Shown here one piece after another: positions 1-8,637 of a stretch of DNA of 64,000 bases. The notes below the pieces were generated by a model. The model had not been told where the DNA came from, searched no databases, and was given only the letters and a program-made list of their open reading frames with translations. Origin of the DNA: Nocardia pneumoniae NBRC 100136 (GTDB lineage Bacteria; Actinomycetota; Actinomycetes; Mycobacteriales; Mycobacteriaceae); contig NZ_BAGF01000044.1 of the NCBI RefSeq assembly GCF_000308755.1, forward strand, positions 1 to 64,000, read 5' to 3'. The translations under genes were made by a program, and so were the position numbers. Position 1 is the stretch's first letter, and every line of letters starts with the position of its first letter.

Positions 1-2
1 GT

Positions 3-116
3 GGTCCGCGTCTCGGACGGATGTACCGCACGGGAGACAGCGGAGTCCTCCTGGCCGGCCCGTTGGCCTCGACCCTGGCTCACCCCGATAAGCGAAGCGA
101 ACCTCCAATAACATAA
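3..116 (+). pseudogene. Possible tail of a broken NRPS adenylation domain
   Basis: The frame open from the window edge to the TAA at 114-116 reads through RMYRTGDSGVLLAG (residues about 6-19). This resembles core motif A7 of adenylation domains (MYRTGDL followed by a short turn). The frame stops 18 residues later, with no A8 motif, carrier domain or other coding signal after it. It could be the end of a decayed NRPS or acyl-CoA-ligase-like gene entering from the left, or a chance match; only the short motif supports it. Confidence 0.2.
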
Positions 117-341
117 GGTACACAATGCCGAGAAAACCGGCGGTTGGTTACGAAAACTCGCGATAACTTAGCGTCCGCGCGACAACTTTGTATCCAGGGT
201 ACCGGCCTCCGCGGCGATACGCCGTGAGTCAACCTCGACCGGCTCCACCAGTGATGACACGTGGGCGTAGCCCCTTGGCGCACATCGCATCACCCGGAGC
301 TGCCCCAGCAAATGGCTTCTAGCCCAATCCGCTTCGCGGTC
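117..341. other. Non-coding stretch at the left edge
   Basis: I see no convincing gene here. The sequence is less GC-rich than its surroundings around 105-200. It lies downstream of the STAND regulator, which is transcribed leftward into it. No clear terminator hairpin is visible. Confidence 0.4.
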
Positions 342-2888
342 TCACGAGCGCCGGGTGCGCTGCGGTTTGCGCGCGGCTTCCTCGGCCACCTCGGCGCGCC
401 GGTCGGCAGGCACCAGAGCGCGGATGTCCTCCCGCGATGCGATCATCAGTTTCTGCAGGACCGCGGCCATCTGGGCGTCCACCGTCTTGAACGAGCTGCC
501 GCGCCGCGCGGCGATCGCGGTGTTGGTCCAGCCCGCCGCGGCCAGGACGGCGACCTCCTGTTCGGCCGTCGACAGCTCTTGCCAGCGCGAGGGCCGCTCG
601 CGCCGGACCGGGTGGTCGACGGGCAGGCGGTCCAGCGCGAGGGTGCCCAGCGCCAGCTGTGCCACCTCGCCGAGTTCGGGCCGCAGCAGCGCGCCCTCTC
701 GCTCGGCCGCCGCGAAGGCCGCCGCGCCGAGGACTTCGCCAGCAGTCGTTGCGGCGGCGTCGGTTTCGGCGGCGAACGGTCCCAGATTGGCGATGTCCAC
801 GCCGAGTTTGTGCCGCAGTGTCGCGGCGCCTCCGGCGAGACGGGCGATGTCACGCGCCCATTCCGTCACGACGTCCGAGCGCTCGCCGGCCGCGTCGGTG
901 ATCAGGCGCGCCAGTGACCACGCGCGGAGGTGGATGGCCCACACGGCGCCCCACTGATCGCGCATGGCCAGCTGGTTGGTCAGCGTCGTATGCCCCACGG
1001 CCAGCGCATCGTTCGGGTCGCCGTGTTTGGTCAGCGCGATCGCCCAGGCCAGCTCGGCCCACGACTTGGCCCAGCGCGCCCCGGACCGCTCCGCGTTGAC
1101 CAGGTGCCGCCGGGCGATCTCCAGCGCCTGCGACGCCGTGCCGAGGAACGCGGCGGCCAACGCCTCGAACAACTCGCTCATCGCGGCGCCACCACGGTCG
1201 CCCCCCGCGGCGAATTTCGTTCGGGCGCGGGCGAGAACGGGAATCGCGCGCACGTCGCGGCGCACCAGCAGCAGTTCGCTGCCCCTGGTGAACTCGACCA
1301 CGGCGGGCAGATCGAGATCACGTTCGGGGTGTTCGCGCCACCCGGAACGCGTGGCGGGGTCCGGCACGCAGGTGACCACGCACTCCTCCAGCATGCGCTC
1401 GGCGTCGCCGTGCACGCCCTGGCACATGCTGATCCACCCGATCAGTGCCAGCGCCGCGATCTGCAATTCCACCGGCTGCGGGTCGAGGCTGCGGCTGGCG
1501 GCGAGCGTGCGTTCGGCCCATCGGCGCGGTTCGCGCAACGAACCGGTGAAGAACGGGCTGCGCAAAGCGATCAGCCCGACCGCGATCTCCAAACCGGTCG
1601 CGGCCTCCCCCGGCGTATCGAGGCTCCCCTCGATGGCGCACAGCAGGTTGTCCCAGGCCGCGCGTGCCCAGTCCAGCAGATCCTGCTCGGCCGGGCCGAA
1701 CCACTCGGCCTGCGCCGCGACGACCTTGTCGCGGTAGTAGCGACGGTGCCTGCGCGACAACCGCTCGAATTCGGCGCCGCGTTCGCGCAGGCGCTGCTGG
1801 GCGAACACCCGGACGCTCTCCAGCAGCGAGTAGCGCACCGTGGTCGCCGTCAGGTGGACCGAGACCAGGGACTGGTCCGCCAGCCGCTCGAGCAGCTCCT
1901 CGATCTCGACGCGGGCAAGGCCGCCGGGGTGGTCGTCGGCGCAGACGGCTTCGATCGCCTCCAGCTCGGCGCCGACGTCGAGTGCGGGCAGGTCCGGATC
2001 CTCGTGGTCGACGTCGTGACCGGCGGCGAAGACCGACAACCGCTCGAGCAGCAGGCGCTCCTTGTCCCGGCACAGGTCGTAGGACCAGCCGATGACATCG
2101 CGGATGCCCTGGTGCCGTGCGTCGGCGCCGACCCGGGGTCCGTGCGACCAGCGCAGCCGCCGATCGCTCGCCTCCCCGTTGAGATCCCGCAGGATCATCG
2201 CCAGCGGCTGACGCAGCAGGCGCGCGGCGGCCAGCCGGATATACAGCGGGTGATTGTGCACATGCCTGCAAATCGCCTCGGCCAGCTCGATATCGCCGTC
2301 GGCGATGGTGTGCCCGGTCAGTTCCGCGCGGCCGCGGAACAAGGTCAGCGCCTGTTGTCTGGACAGTGCGGGCACGGGCACCAGTTGCTCGTCGACCCAG
2401 CCGATCGCCTCGCGGCTGGTGGCCAGCACGGTGAGCCCGGGCGCCGCGTCGAGCAAGTCGGCGATCACCTGGCCCGCGCCGTCCAAGACGTGCTCGCAGT
2501 TGTCCATCACCAGGATCGTCTGCAAGGCGCGCCCGACCGCGTCGCGGCGCCGCAGCGTGTCCAGAACCGCCTCCCAGGCCGACCGTCCGGAGAAGTCGGC
2601 GTCGATCAGCGACCGCGCCACCTGTTCCTCCACCGCGGCCGCGTCGGCGCCGCGCGACAGCAGGGCCAGGCGCACCCAGTGCACCGGCACCCGCCGCGCC
2701 CGGTGGAACCGGTGCACGGCCTCCGCCGCCAGCCTGGTCTTGCCGATGCCGCCCGCGCCGATCAGGGTGACCAGGCGGGTCGCGCCGAGCAGCGACATCC
2801 CGATCTTCTCCAGCTCGCGTTCGCGGCCGACGAAATCGCTGGGGGCCGCGGGCGGGAGACCCGGACCCGACGCACGTCTTACCGACAC
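342..2888 (-). CDS. STAND ATPase transcriptional regulator with C-terminal LuxR-type HTH
   Basis: This 848-residue protein has the layout of AfsR/MalT-like signal-transduction ATPases. An N-terminal P-loop NTPase carries FVGRERELEKI, Walker A GAGGIGKT (about residues 44-51) and a Walker B-like ILVMDNCEHVL. A long helical, TPR-like middle region follows, and a LuxR-type helix-turn-helix (LSTAEQEVAVLAAAGWTNTAIA) ends the protein. Such proteins are cytoplasmic regulators that oligomerise on ATP and an unknown inducer. The GTG start follows a TACGCT hexamer by 8 nt, which fits a leaderless transcript. It is divergent from the flavin monooxygenase gene at 3004, its likeliest target, but that link is inferred from position only. 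Confidence 0.85.
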   Translation of the reverse strand: MSVRRASGPGLPPAAPSDFVGRERELEKIGMSLLGATRLVTLIGAGGIGKTRLAAEAVHRFHRARRVPVHWVRLALLSRGADAAAVEEQVARSLIDADFSGRSAWEAVLDTLRRRDAVGRALQTILVMDNCEHVLDGAGQVIADLLDAAPGLTVLATSREAIGWVDEQLVPVPALSRQQALTLFRGRAELTGHTIADGDIELAEAICRHVHNHPLYIRLAAARLLRQPLAMILRDLNGEASDRRLRWSHGPRVGADARHQGIRDVIGWSYDLCRDKERLLLERLSVFAAGHDVDHEDPDLPALDVGAELEAIEAVCADDHPGGLARVEIEELLERLADQSLVSVHLTATTVRYSLLESVRVFAQQRLRERGAEFERLSRRHRRYYRDKVVAAQAEWFGPAEQDLLDWARAAWDNLLCAIEGSLDTPGEAATGLEIAVGLIALRSPFFTGSLREPRRWAERTLAASRSLDPQPVELQIAALALIGWISMCQGVHGDAERMLEECVVTCVPDPATRSGWREHPERDLDLPAVVEFTRGSELLLVRRDVRAIPVLARARTKFAAGGDRGGAAMSELFEALAAAFLGTASQALEIARRHLVNAERSGARWAKSWAELAWAIALTKHGDPNDALAVGHTTLTNQLAMRDQWGAVWAIHLRAWSLARLITDAAGERSDVVTEWARDIARLAGGAATLRHKLGVDIANLGPFAAETDAAATTAGEVLGAAAFAAAEREGALLRPELGEVAQLALGTLALDRLPVDHPVRRERPSRWQELSTAEQEVAVLAAAGWTNTAIAARRGSSFKTVDAQMAAVLQKLMIASREDIRALVPADRRAEVAEEAARKPQRTRRS

Positions 2889-3003
2889 AGCAGTGCAGCG
2901 TAGTCGGCCGGCGATCCGCCAGGACTCTACCGATGTGCCGCACCCACCTATTCTTCGACGATTTCGCTATCGCCGCCGTCGATCTAACGACCGAAGGGAC
3001 ACC

Positions 3004-4209
3004 ATGATGGGACGGATACAGGTACTCGGAGCGGGTGAATGCGGGCTACCCCTGGCCCATTGCCTCCTGCGTGGCGGTAGCTCGGTCACGCTGGTGACCG
3101 ACCGCGACGCCGAGGCGATCCTCGCGGGGACGGTGACCAGCACCCAGGTCAAGTTCCCTTCGACGCTCGACCTCGAATCGGATGCCGGACTGGGCTTCTG
3201 GCGGACGAGCGCGCCGAACATCGAGGGTATCCGGTTCACCATGGCGGTCGACCGGGCGGTCGTGGCCACCTGGGCCGGACGCTTGCCTCGGCCGGCGCAG
3301 AGCGTGGACCAGCGGACCGTCTTCGCACGCTGGCTGAGCGAATTCCTGGCCGCGGGCGGCGACCTGCGCGTCGCCGACCTGTCGGTGCCAGAAGTCGACC
3401 GCGCCGCCGCCGACTACGACCTGACCGTGGTGACCCGCGCCTCCCGCGACCTCGCCGCCTGTTTCGAGGACGATCCCGCGTGGACCGCGCCGGCCGCGCC
3501 GCAGCGGCGGCTGGCGGTGCTGTACCTCGACGGCGTCCAGCCCGATCCGCACCACCTCGGCACCTACACCGCGCTACCCGAGCACGGTGAGGTGATCTCC
3601 TACCCCGGACTGACCGGTCGGCCGGGCCAGGAACGCCGTTGCGAGATGATGCTTTTCGAGGCGCGGCCAGGCGGCGCTCTCGACGTCTTCGACCAGCACG
3701 GCACGCCGGCGCAACGATTGCGGCAGGCCAAGCAGCTCATCGATGAGCACCTGCCCGCCGAACTCGCCGAACGGTATCGCGACGCCGAGCTGACCGACGC
3801 CGGAGCGACGCTGGTCGGGGCCGTGACACCGGCCATGCGCAGACCGGTCGGCACCCTGCCCTCGGGCAGGCCGGTGCTCGGCGGCGGCGACGTCGTCTGC
3901 CGGATGGACCCGGGCGGTGCGCAGGGGGCCAACAATGCCGTGCACTGCGCCATCCGCTATGCCGAGGCGATCCGGCACACGTCCGACGGGCCGTACGACA
4001 GGGACTGGATGGAGTGGGCGGCGGCGCCGTGGCTCACCGCCGTCGCCCACCCCGCGGCGCGATGGACCGCGACCGTGCTCGACCCGCCTCCGGCGTTGCG
4101 GGAGATGATGCTGGCCGCGCAGCACGATTCGACGCTGGGCGACGCGTTCGCCGCCACCTTCGCGCGGCCGTCGAATCTGGCGCGGTTCGCGGCGGACGCC
4201 TCATCCTGA
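3004..4209 (+). CDS. Styrene-monooxygenase (StyA)-like FAD-dependent oxygenase
   Basis: The protein has 401 residues. It opens with an FAD-binding Rossmann motif (GAGECGLPLAHCLLRGG) and has a late GRPVLGGGDVVCRMDPGGAQGANNAV segment typical of group E flavoprotein monooxygenases. StyA-type enzymes epoxidise or hydroxylate small aromatics using FADH2 supplied by a separate flavin reductase. No reductase gene (styB-like) is adjacent, so a partner must be elsewhere. The ATG at 3004 follows a GAAGGGAC ribosome site; a second ATG follows immediately. The frame stays open far upstream, but that part is antisense to the regulator gene and reads as non-coding. The gene converges on the P450 with an 18-nt gap. 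Confidence 0.75.
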   Translation: MMGRIQVLGAGECGLPLAHCLLRGGSSVTLVTDRDAEAILAGTVTSTQVKFPSTLDLESDAGLGFWRTSAPNIEGIRFTMAVDRAVVATWAGRLPRPAQSVDQRTVFARWLSEFLAAGGDLRVADLSVPEVDRAAADYDLTVVTRASRDLAACFEDDPAWTAPAAPQRRLAVLYLDGVQPDPHHLGTYTALPEHGEVISYPGLTGRPGQERRCEMMLFEARPGGALDVFDQHGTPAQRLRQAKQLIDEHLPAELAERYRDAELTDAGATLVGAVTPAMRRPVGTLPSGRPVLGGGDVVCRMDPGGAQGANNAVHCAIRYAEAIRHTSDGPYDRDWMEWAAAPWLTAVAHPAARWTATVLDPPPALREMMLAAQHDSTLGDAFAATFARPSNLARFAADASS

Positions 4210-4227
4210 TACGTCGCGGCGCGGGTG

Positions 4228-5484
4228 TCACAGTTGCCAGAGGGGGGTCGCGGGGAAGGCGACCGGAAGCGCGGCCAGGGCTCGATGGAAAGGCCCTGGC
4301 CGCCAGGCCAATTCGTGCACCGGGACGGCGGGCCTCAGTTCCGGCAGCGCGTCCAATAGCTGGTCGATCGCGTCCTGCGCGATCAGGTAGGCCGGGCTGC
4401 GGGCGGGACAGGCGTGTGGTCCGGCACCCCACGCCAGATGCGATCGGTTGCCGCTGTGGTTGTCGACGCTGATCGCCGGATCGTTGTTGCACGCCGCGAA
4501 GCTGATGACGACCGGTTGATGGGCCGGCAGCCAGACATCGTCGATCAGGATCGGCTGACGCGGGTAGGTGACGGAGAAGTTGGCCATCGGCGGGTCGGTG
4601 AACAGCACCTCGTCCAAGGCGTCGCGGGTCGACAGGCTGCCGCCCAGCACATTGCCGCCGAAACGGTCGTCGGTCAGGATCAGCACGAGGCTGTTGACGA
4701 TCAGGTTCTGCAGCGGCTCGATGCCCGCACCGTAGAGCACGACGAGTTGGTGGATCACCTCCGCGTCGTCGAGGCGGGCCGGGTGCTCGAGCAGGCGGGT
4801 GGTGACGTCGTCGCCCGGTTCGGCGCGTTTGAGTTCGAGCAGCCGCAGCAGCGCGGCGCTGAGCAGGCGATTGCCCGCTTCGGCGTCGACGCCGTCGAAC
4901 ACCGCGGCGGTCGCGGCGGCGACCTCCTTCCCGATCTCCGGTGGGCACCCCAGCAGCGCGTTGATCGCTTCGAAGACGAGCGGTAACGCGTACTGGGAGA
5001 CCAGATCGGCGCTGCCGGTCGTGCAGAAGGTGTTGATCAGCGGGACGGCGATGCGCTCCACCGTGGCGTGCAGGGCGTGCAGGTCCACGGCATTGATGGC
5101 CGCGGTGTTGGCCTCGCGGTAGCGGGCATGCTCGGCGCCCGCGCTGCGCATCGCGTTCGGCCGCCATTCCAGCACCGGCAGCACCGGGCAGTCGGTGGGC
5201 ACGTTCGCCTGCCAGGTGCGCGGGTCGGCGGGAAAACGGTCGGGGTCGTGCAGGATTCGCACAGCGGTGCGATAACTGAGCACCAGCGTCGCGGGCACGC
5301 CGGGCGCCAACTCCACCGGCGCCAGCGAACCGTAGCCGGCCCGCATGTCCCGGTATGCTCGATGCGGATCGGCCGCGAACTCCCTGGAGTGCAGCGGTAT
5401 CCGCTCGACGTCGGCACCGATCGGCGAACCATGATGTGCGCCAAAAGCGTTCCCGGCGGGGACGGAATCTCGGGGCGTGGTCAA
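4228..5484 (-). CDS. Atypical cytochrome P450 lacking ExxR and the I-helix threonine
   Basis: This 418-residue cytoplasmic P450 has a recognisable heme-ligand loop, WGAGPHAC, with Cys359. Two near-invariant features are altered. The K-helix reads EVLF (292-295) where ExxR is expected, and the I-helix reads AGIEP (253-257) where the oxygen-activating threonine of AGxET is expected. The CYP157 family of Streptomyces is known to lack ExxR and sits beside conservon (roadblock/GTPase) operons. No conservon is present here. The substrate is unknown; the flavin monooxygenase is a neighbour but on the opposite strand. The start is a TTG preceded by GGGAG at 7 nt. Confidence 0.85.
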   Translation of the reverse strand: MTTPRDSVPAGNAFGAHHGSPIGADVERIPLHSREFAADPHRAYRDMRAGYGSLAPVELAPGVPATLVLSYRTAVRILHDPDRFPADPRTWQANVPTDCPVLPVLEWRPNAMRSAGAEHARYREANTAAINAVDLHALHATVERIAVPLINTFCTTGSADLVSQYALPLVFEAINALLGCPPEIGKEVAAATAAVFDGVDAEAGNRLLSAALLRLLELKRAEPGDDVTTRLLEHPARLDDAEVIHQLVVLYGAGIEPLQNLIVNSLVLILTDDRFGGNVLGGSLSTRDALDEVLFTDPPMANFSVTYPRQPILIDDVWLPAHQPVVISFAACNNDPAISVDNHSGNRSHLAWGAGPHACPARSPAYLIAQDAIDQLLDALPELRPAVPVHELAWRPGPFHRALAALPVAFPATPLWQL

Positions 5485-6023
5485 TGCGCGACTCCCACGG
5501 TAGAAGCGAATTCGTCGATCGGGCGAACTCGGTACGGAGCGTCCGACGCCGCTGTCGTCCGGTCCTGCGGTGCGTCAGGGCGACATGGGGCCCCGATCGC
5601 GGTGCCGATCGACACACAGAATGGCCACGTAGGTATGCCATCGACATCGGTAGCCCCGAACCACCTGCGGTTATGTACGTGTCAGGATGCGTCCCAGAGG
5701 GTTTCGCAGTTTCCCGCTTCCAGCGCCCACGCCGTGAGATGGACTGTGTGACGGTTCGCCATCACCTGTACTACAGCTGGCGCTCCCTACGGTCACCGAT
5801 GCCAACGGAGCACTCCTCGCCCACAGCCCAATTCGTCGGCGATGCTGTCGATTCGCTGTCCGAAGCACCGTTGGACCCACCGGTCCGGTGCGCTCCGACG
5901 CCGCGCGTGAAGCGCGAGGGAACAGCTCGTATCGAAGGGAACACAAGCACTTCCACGCGTAGGGCCTGGTGTATAACTTCCATCGGCCCGGTCGACTCCA
6001 CCGACAAGCGATAGCGAGACACG
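5485..6023. other. Intergenic region, 539 nt
   Basis: I see no supported gene. Short open frames exist on both strands, but none has family-like sequence or a good ribosome site. The stretch is moderately less GC-rich than its neighbours and must hold the promoters of the P450 (leftward) and the small membrane protein (rightward). Confidence 0.4.
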
Positions 6024-6419
6024 ATGCATGGTTACCTGAACCAGGTCTCCCACGGCACCACCCCCTCCGGCTATCCGACGCGCGAACCCGAAGTCCGCGC
6101 GGTCGAGCCGCCGCGCAAGGCGGATCTGGTCGTCAGCGCGCTGCTGTGGTTCCTGCCCGCGACGCTGGCCACAATGTCGGTGGTGCTCGCGCCGTGGTTC
6201 CTGATGGCGGGCGGCATCTGCGCGTCCAAGCCCGAGTGCCGGGTCGACACGAGCGCGGGCGTGTGGATCATGGTGGGCGGCGGGGCTTTCGGCTTCGCCA
6301 TCGGCGCGGCACTGTCCGTCATGGCGGCCAGGCACGGTCGTGCGCTGTTCCCTGGCGCGCTGGTCGGCGCCGTGCTGGTCCTGCTTGCGTGGGTCGCCGC
6401 CTCCTTCGTGATGGGCTGA
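6024..6419 (+). CDS. Small membrane protein, function unknown
   Basis: This 131-residue protein has a polar N-terminus of about 35 residues followed by three hydrophobic segments (about 38-60, 81-100 and 107-129). The last two are joined by a short basic loop (AARHGR). A CASKPEC motif between segments 1 and 2 has two cysteines, probably facing outside. I do not recognise a named family. It stands alone, with more than 500 nt upstream and about 180 nt downstream. The ATG is the first in frame and coding character begins there. Confidence 0.6.
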   Translation: MHGYLNQVSHGTTPSGYPTREPEVRAVEPPRKADLVVSALLWFLPATLATMSVVLAPWFLMAGGICASKPECRVDTSAGVWIMVGGGAFGFAIGAALSVMAARHGRALFPGALVGAVLVLLAWVAASFVMG

Positions 6420-6602
6420 CCATCCCGGCTATCGCCTTCGCGCGTCGGCCGGTCACCACCCTGGAAGCTGCGCCGGACCGTGCGCCCGCCGATCATCCAC
6501 GCCTCGGTCGCCCCAGCCCCGTGCGGTGTCTCATTCGCCGGAATCAACACGCTCGACCGCCAACCTGGGCTGTCGGCGCGGTTCGTTTGTCACCATAGAG
6601 GG

Positions 6603-7409
6603 GTGGGCCAGATCCGGATCGGCACGTCAGGATGGGTATATCCGCCCTGGCGGGGGACGTTCTATCCCGCGGGCGTCCGGCACAAGCGCGAGCTGGCCTA
6701 TCTGGCGGAGCGACTCGACAGCGTCGAGATCAACGGCTCGTTCTATTCGCTGCAACGCCCGTCCAGCTATCGCGACTGGGCGGAGCAGACCCCCGATGAG
6801 TTCGTGTTCGCGGTGAAAGGCAGCCGCTTCATCACGCATATGAAAAGGCTGCGGGACGGAGACGAGCCGCTGGCGAACTTCCTCGCGTCCGGCCCCTTGG
6901 CGCTGGGACCCAAGCTGGGTCCGATGCTGTGGCAACTGCCACCCACCTTCCCCTTCGACGCGGACGTGCTCGACGCCTTCCTCTCCCGGCTGCCCCGCAG
7001 CACCGAGGAGGCCGCCGAGATCGCGCGACGGCACGATCACCGCGTCGATCCCGCACACACCAGCACCGACGCCGACCGGCCGATGCGGCACGCGCTGGAG
7101 ATCCGGCACGCCAGCTTCCTGACCCCGGCGTTCCCGGACCTGCTCACCCGCCACGGCGTCGCGCTCGTCGTCGCCGACGCGGCGGGCAAGTATCCACTGC
7201 TCGAGGAGGTCACCGCGGATTTCGTCTATGTCCGGTTGCACGGGCACGACGAGCTCTACGTCAGCGGCTACACCGATGACGGCCTGGACATGTGGGCGGA
7301 GAAGATCCGCTCGTGGGCTCGATCCGGCGATGTGTACACGTATTTCGACAACGACGCGAAGGTGATGGCGCCCCGCGATGCCATCGCGTTGCGGGCGCGT
7401 CTGACGTAA
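6603..7409 (+). CDS. DUF72 (YecE-like) family protein
   Basis: The protein has 268 residues and starts QIRIGTSGWVYPPWRGTFYP, the signature of the DUF72 TIM-barrel family. Further family segments are LDSVEINGSFYSLQ, FVFAVKGSRFITHMKRL, the PMRHALEIRHASF block and a final DVYTYFDNDAKVMAP. The biochemical function of DUF72 is not established. The frame is open further upstream, but similarity starts at the GTG at 6603, so that start was chosen. A LOG-like gene follows 21 nt downstream on the same strand, so the two may be cotranscribed. Confidence 0.85.
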   Translation: MGQIRIGTSGWVYPPWRGTFYPAGVRHKRELAYLAERLDSVEINGSFYSLQRPSSYRDWAEQTPDEFVFAVKGSRFITHMKRLRDGDEPLANFLASGPLALGPKLGPMLWQLPPTFPFDADVLDAFLSRLPRSTEEAAEIARRHDHRVDPAHTSTDADRPMRHALEIRHASFLTPAFPDLLTRHGVALVVADAAGKYPLLEEVTADFVYVRLHGHDELYVSGYTDDGLDMWAEKIRSWARSGDVYTYFDNDAKVMAPRDAIALRARLT

Positions 7410-7430
7410 ACGGCGTGTCCGAGGAGAGGG

Positions 7431-7943
7431 GTGGCGCCGGTGCGGCAGGTTGCGGTGTGCGGGCCGAGAGAATGCTCGGCGCGGGAAGCGGAGTGGGCGC
7501 GTGCGGTGGGCGAGCTCTTGGCGCGGGCGGGTGTGACCGTCCTGTGCGGCGGCGGATCCGGAGTGATGGCCGCAGTGGCCGACGGGGCGGCGCGCGAGGG
7601 TGGCTTGGTGATCGGGGTGCGGGGAGACACCGATCGCGACGCGATCTGCCCCGGTTTGTCGGCGGTGCTGTTCACCAACATGGGCGAGGCGCGCAACGCG
7701 ATCCTGGTCGAGTCGGCGGACGCGATGATCGTCGTCGGCGGATCGTGGGGCACGCTGTCGGAGGTCGCGTTGGCGCGGCGACGCGGCGGGATACCGGTTG
7801 TCTCCCTGGGTGGTTGGGAGATTCGCGACGCGAACGGGCAATCCGTGGCCGCGACCACGTTGGCGGTCGACCCGGCCGATGCGGTCCGTCAGGCACTCGG
7901 CGGGATCGGCAAGGACGCCGAGCGCCCGGAACCGAAGATCTGA
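7431..7943 (+). CDS. LOG-like / TIGR00725-type nucleotide-binding protein
   Basis: This 170-residue Rossmann-like protein begins RQVAVCGPRECS, has a CGGGSGVMAAVADGA loop and a GGSWGTLSEVALA motif. The last corresponds to the PGGxGTxxE motif of the lysine-decarboxylase-like (LOG/SLOG) superfamily, with the glutamate kept but proline absent. LOG enzymes cleave nucleotide 5'-monophosphates; this shorter TIGR00725 branch is uncharacterised and may only bind ligand. The GTG start has a GAGGAGAGG ribosome site directly upstream. It lies close behind the DUF72 gene. Confidence 0.75.
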   Translation: MAPVRQVAVCGPRECSAREAEWARAVGELLARAGVTVLCGGGSGVMAAVADGAAREGGLVIGVRGDTDRDAICPGLSAVLFTNMGEARNAILVESADAMIVVGGSWGTLSEVALARRRGGIPVVSLGGWEIRDANGQSVAATTLAVDPADAVRQALGGIGKDAERPEPKI

Positions 7944-8008
7944 TCCGGCTGGCCGGGGTCGCGTGAGCGCCGAAGAGGCCCGCCTGGCAGGACCGGCACG
8001 CGCCGTGA

Positions 8009-8332
8009 CTACGCCGACTGACGCAGCGGATGCAGGGCGGCGAGCGCGCGCAGGGCGTCGGCGCGTGAAATGGGCTGGTCGTTTTCCAGGGCGGCCAGTT
8101 CCAGCTCGATCCAGTCGCGGATGAGCGCGGACATGGTCACGTTGCGTTGCTCGGCCGCCTTCTTGACCCGCTGGTGCAGATCGAGCGGGATGCGCAGCGA
8201 GGTGGTGACGGTGACCGTGTCCTCGGCGCGCAACGGCGGCGGCAGCTCGGCCGGATCCACCGGCGCGTCGGTGTATTGGAGGCCGGATAGGAAGTCCTGG
8301 ACGTCCTTCGGATTCGTCGGGTAGTCAGTCAT
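8009..8332 (-). CDS. CopG/ribbon-helix-helix antitoxin
   Basis: The protein has 107 residues. An acidic, flexible N-terminus of about 35 residues precedes a ribbon-helix-helix segment (VTVTTSLRIPLDLHQRVKKA, then RNVTMSALIRDWIELEL). This is the fold of antitoxins that bind DNA as dimers and neutralise a partner toxin. Its ATG overlaps the stop of the preceding toxin-like gene by 8 nt, so the two are translationally coupled. Toxin-first order is the arrangement known for BrnT-BrnA. It probably autorepresses through the dyad at 8614-8627. Confidence 0.7.
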   Translation of the reverse strand: MTDYPTNPKDVQDFLSGLQYTDAPVDPAELPPPLRAEDTVTVTTSLRIPLDLHQRVKKAAEQRNVTMSALIRDWIELELAALENDQPISRADALRALAALHPLRQSA

Positions 8333-8603
8333 CGGCGTGCTCCCAGCGCTCGAGTTCGGCCACCTGGGACTCGGTCATCTCGACTGCGCCCAGGATGTCC
8401 CACTGCCAGCCTTCGGTGCGGCGGACAGCGACGATGAGTGGCCGGCCCGCCTCGGTGCGGCCCCACACGGTGAGCACCGACAGCTCGTTCCGGCCACGCG
8501 CCTGCCGAGGCCATCGGCGGGCACCCATGAGCACCTGCAGCACTTCGCGAGGGTCGATCCCCACCAGTGACAACAGTGCCCACTCCGGCCAGTTATAACC
8601 CAC
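8325..8603 (-). CDS. BrnT-like toxin of a type II toxin-antitoxin pair
   Basis: This 92-residue protein has a short helix rich in hydrophobics, then strands reading ELSVLTVWGRTEAGRPLIVAV and WQWDILGAVEMTESQVAEL. The order of a GRT-x-AGR strand, a further strand and an EMT-containing helix resembles the RelE-fold BrnT ribonuclease family, but the resemblance is moderate and catalytic residues cannot be fixed from sequence alone. The GTG start is 8 nt after TATTAT on the minus strand, a likely leaderless start. It is first in a two-gene operon with the CopG antitoxin. Confidence 0.55.
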   Translation of the reverse strand: MGYNWPEWALLSLVGIDPREVLQVLMGARRWPRQARGRNELSVLTVWGRTEAGRPLIVAVRRTEGWQWDILGAVEMTESQVAELERWEHADD

Positions 8604-8613
8604 GATCAGCGAT

Positions 8614-8627
8614 AATACAAGTGTATT
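8614..8627 (-). promoter_or_regulatory. Dyad and -10 element of the toxin-antitoxin operon
   Basis: AATACA-AG-TGTATT is a 14-nt inverted repeat with perfect 6-nt arms. It overlaps the TATTAT hexamer (8612-8617 on the minus strand) proposed as the -10 element of the toxin gene. A ribbon-helix-helix antitoxin bound here would block its own promoter. The position and symmetry are direct observations; the binding is inferred. Confidence 0.5.
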
Positions 8628-8637
8628 GCATGCGCGC

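Noticed and set aside
930..2903. 657-codon plus-strand frame opposite the STAND regulator
   Set aside because: Antisense shadow of a gene with clear P-loop and LuxR motifs; no family-like sequence of its own.
2254..3003. Upstream extension of the StyA-like frame
   Set aside because: It overlaps the regulator gene antisense, and the FAD motif begins right after the ATG at 3004.
5771..6022. 83-codon minus-strand frame in the P450 / membrane-protein gap
   Set aside because: No ribosome site and no family-like sequence.
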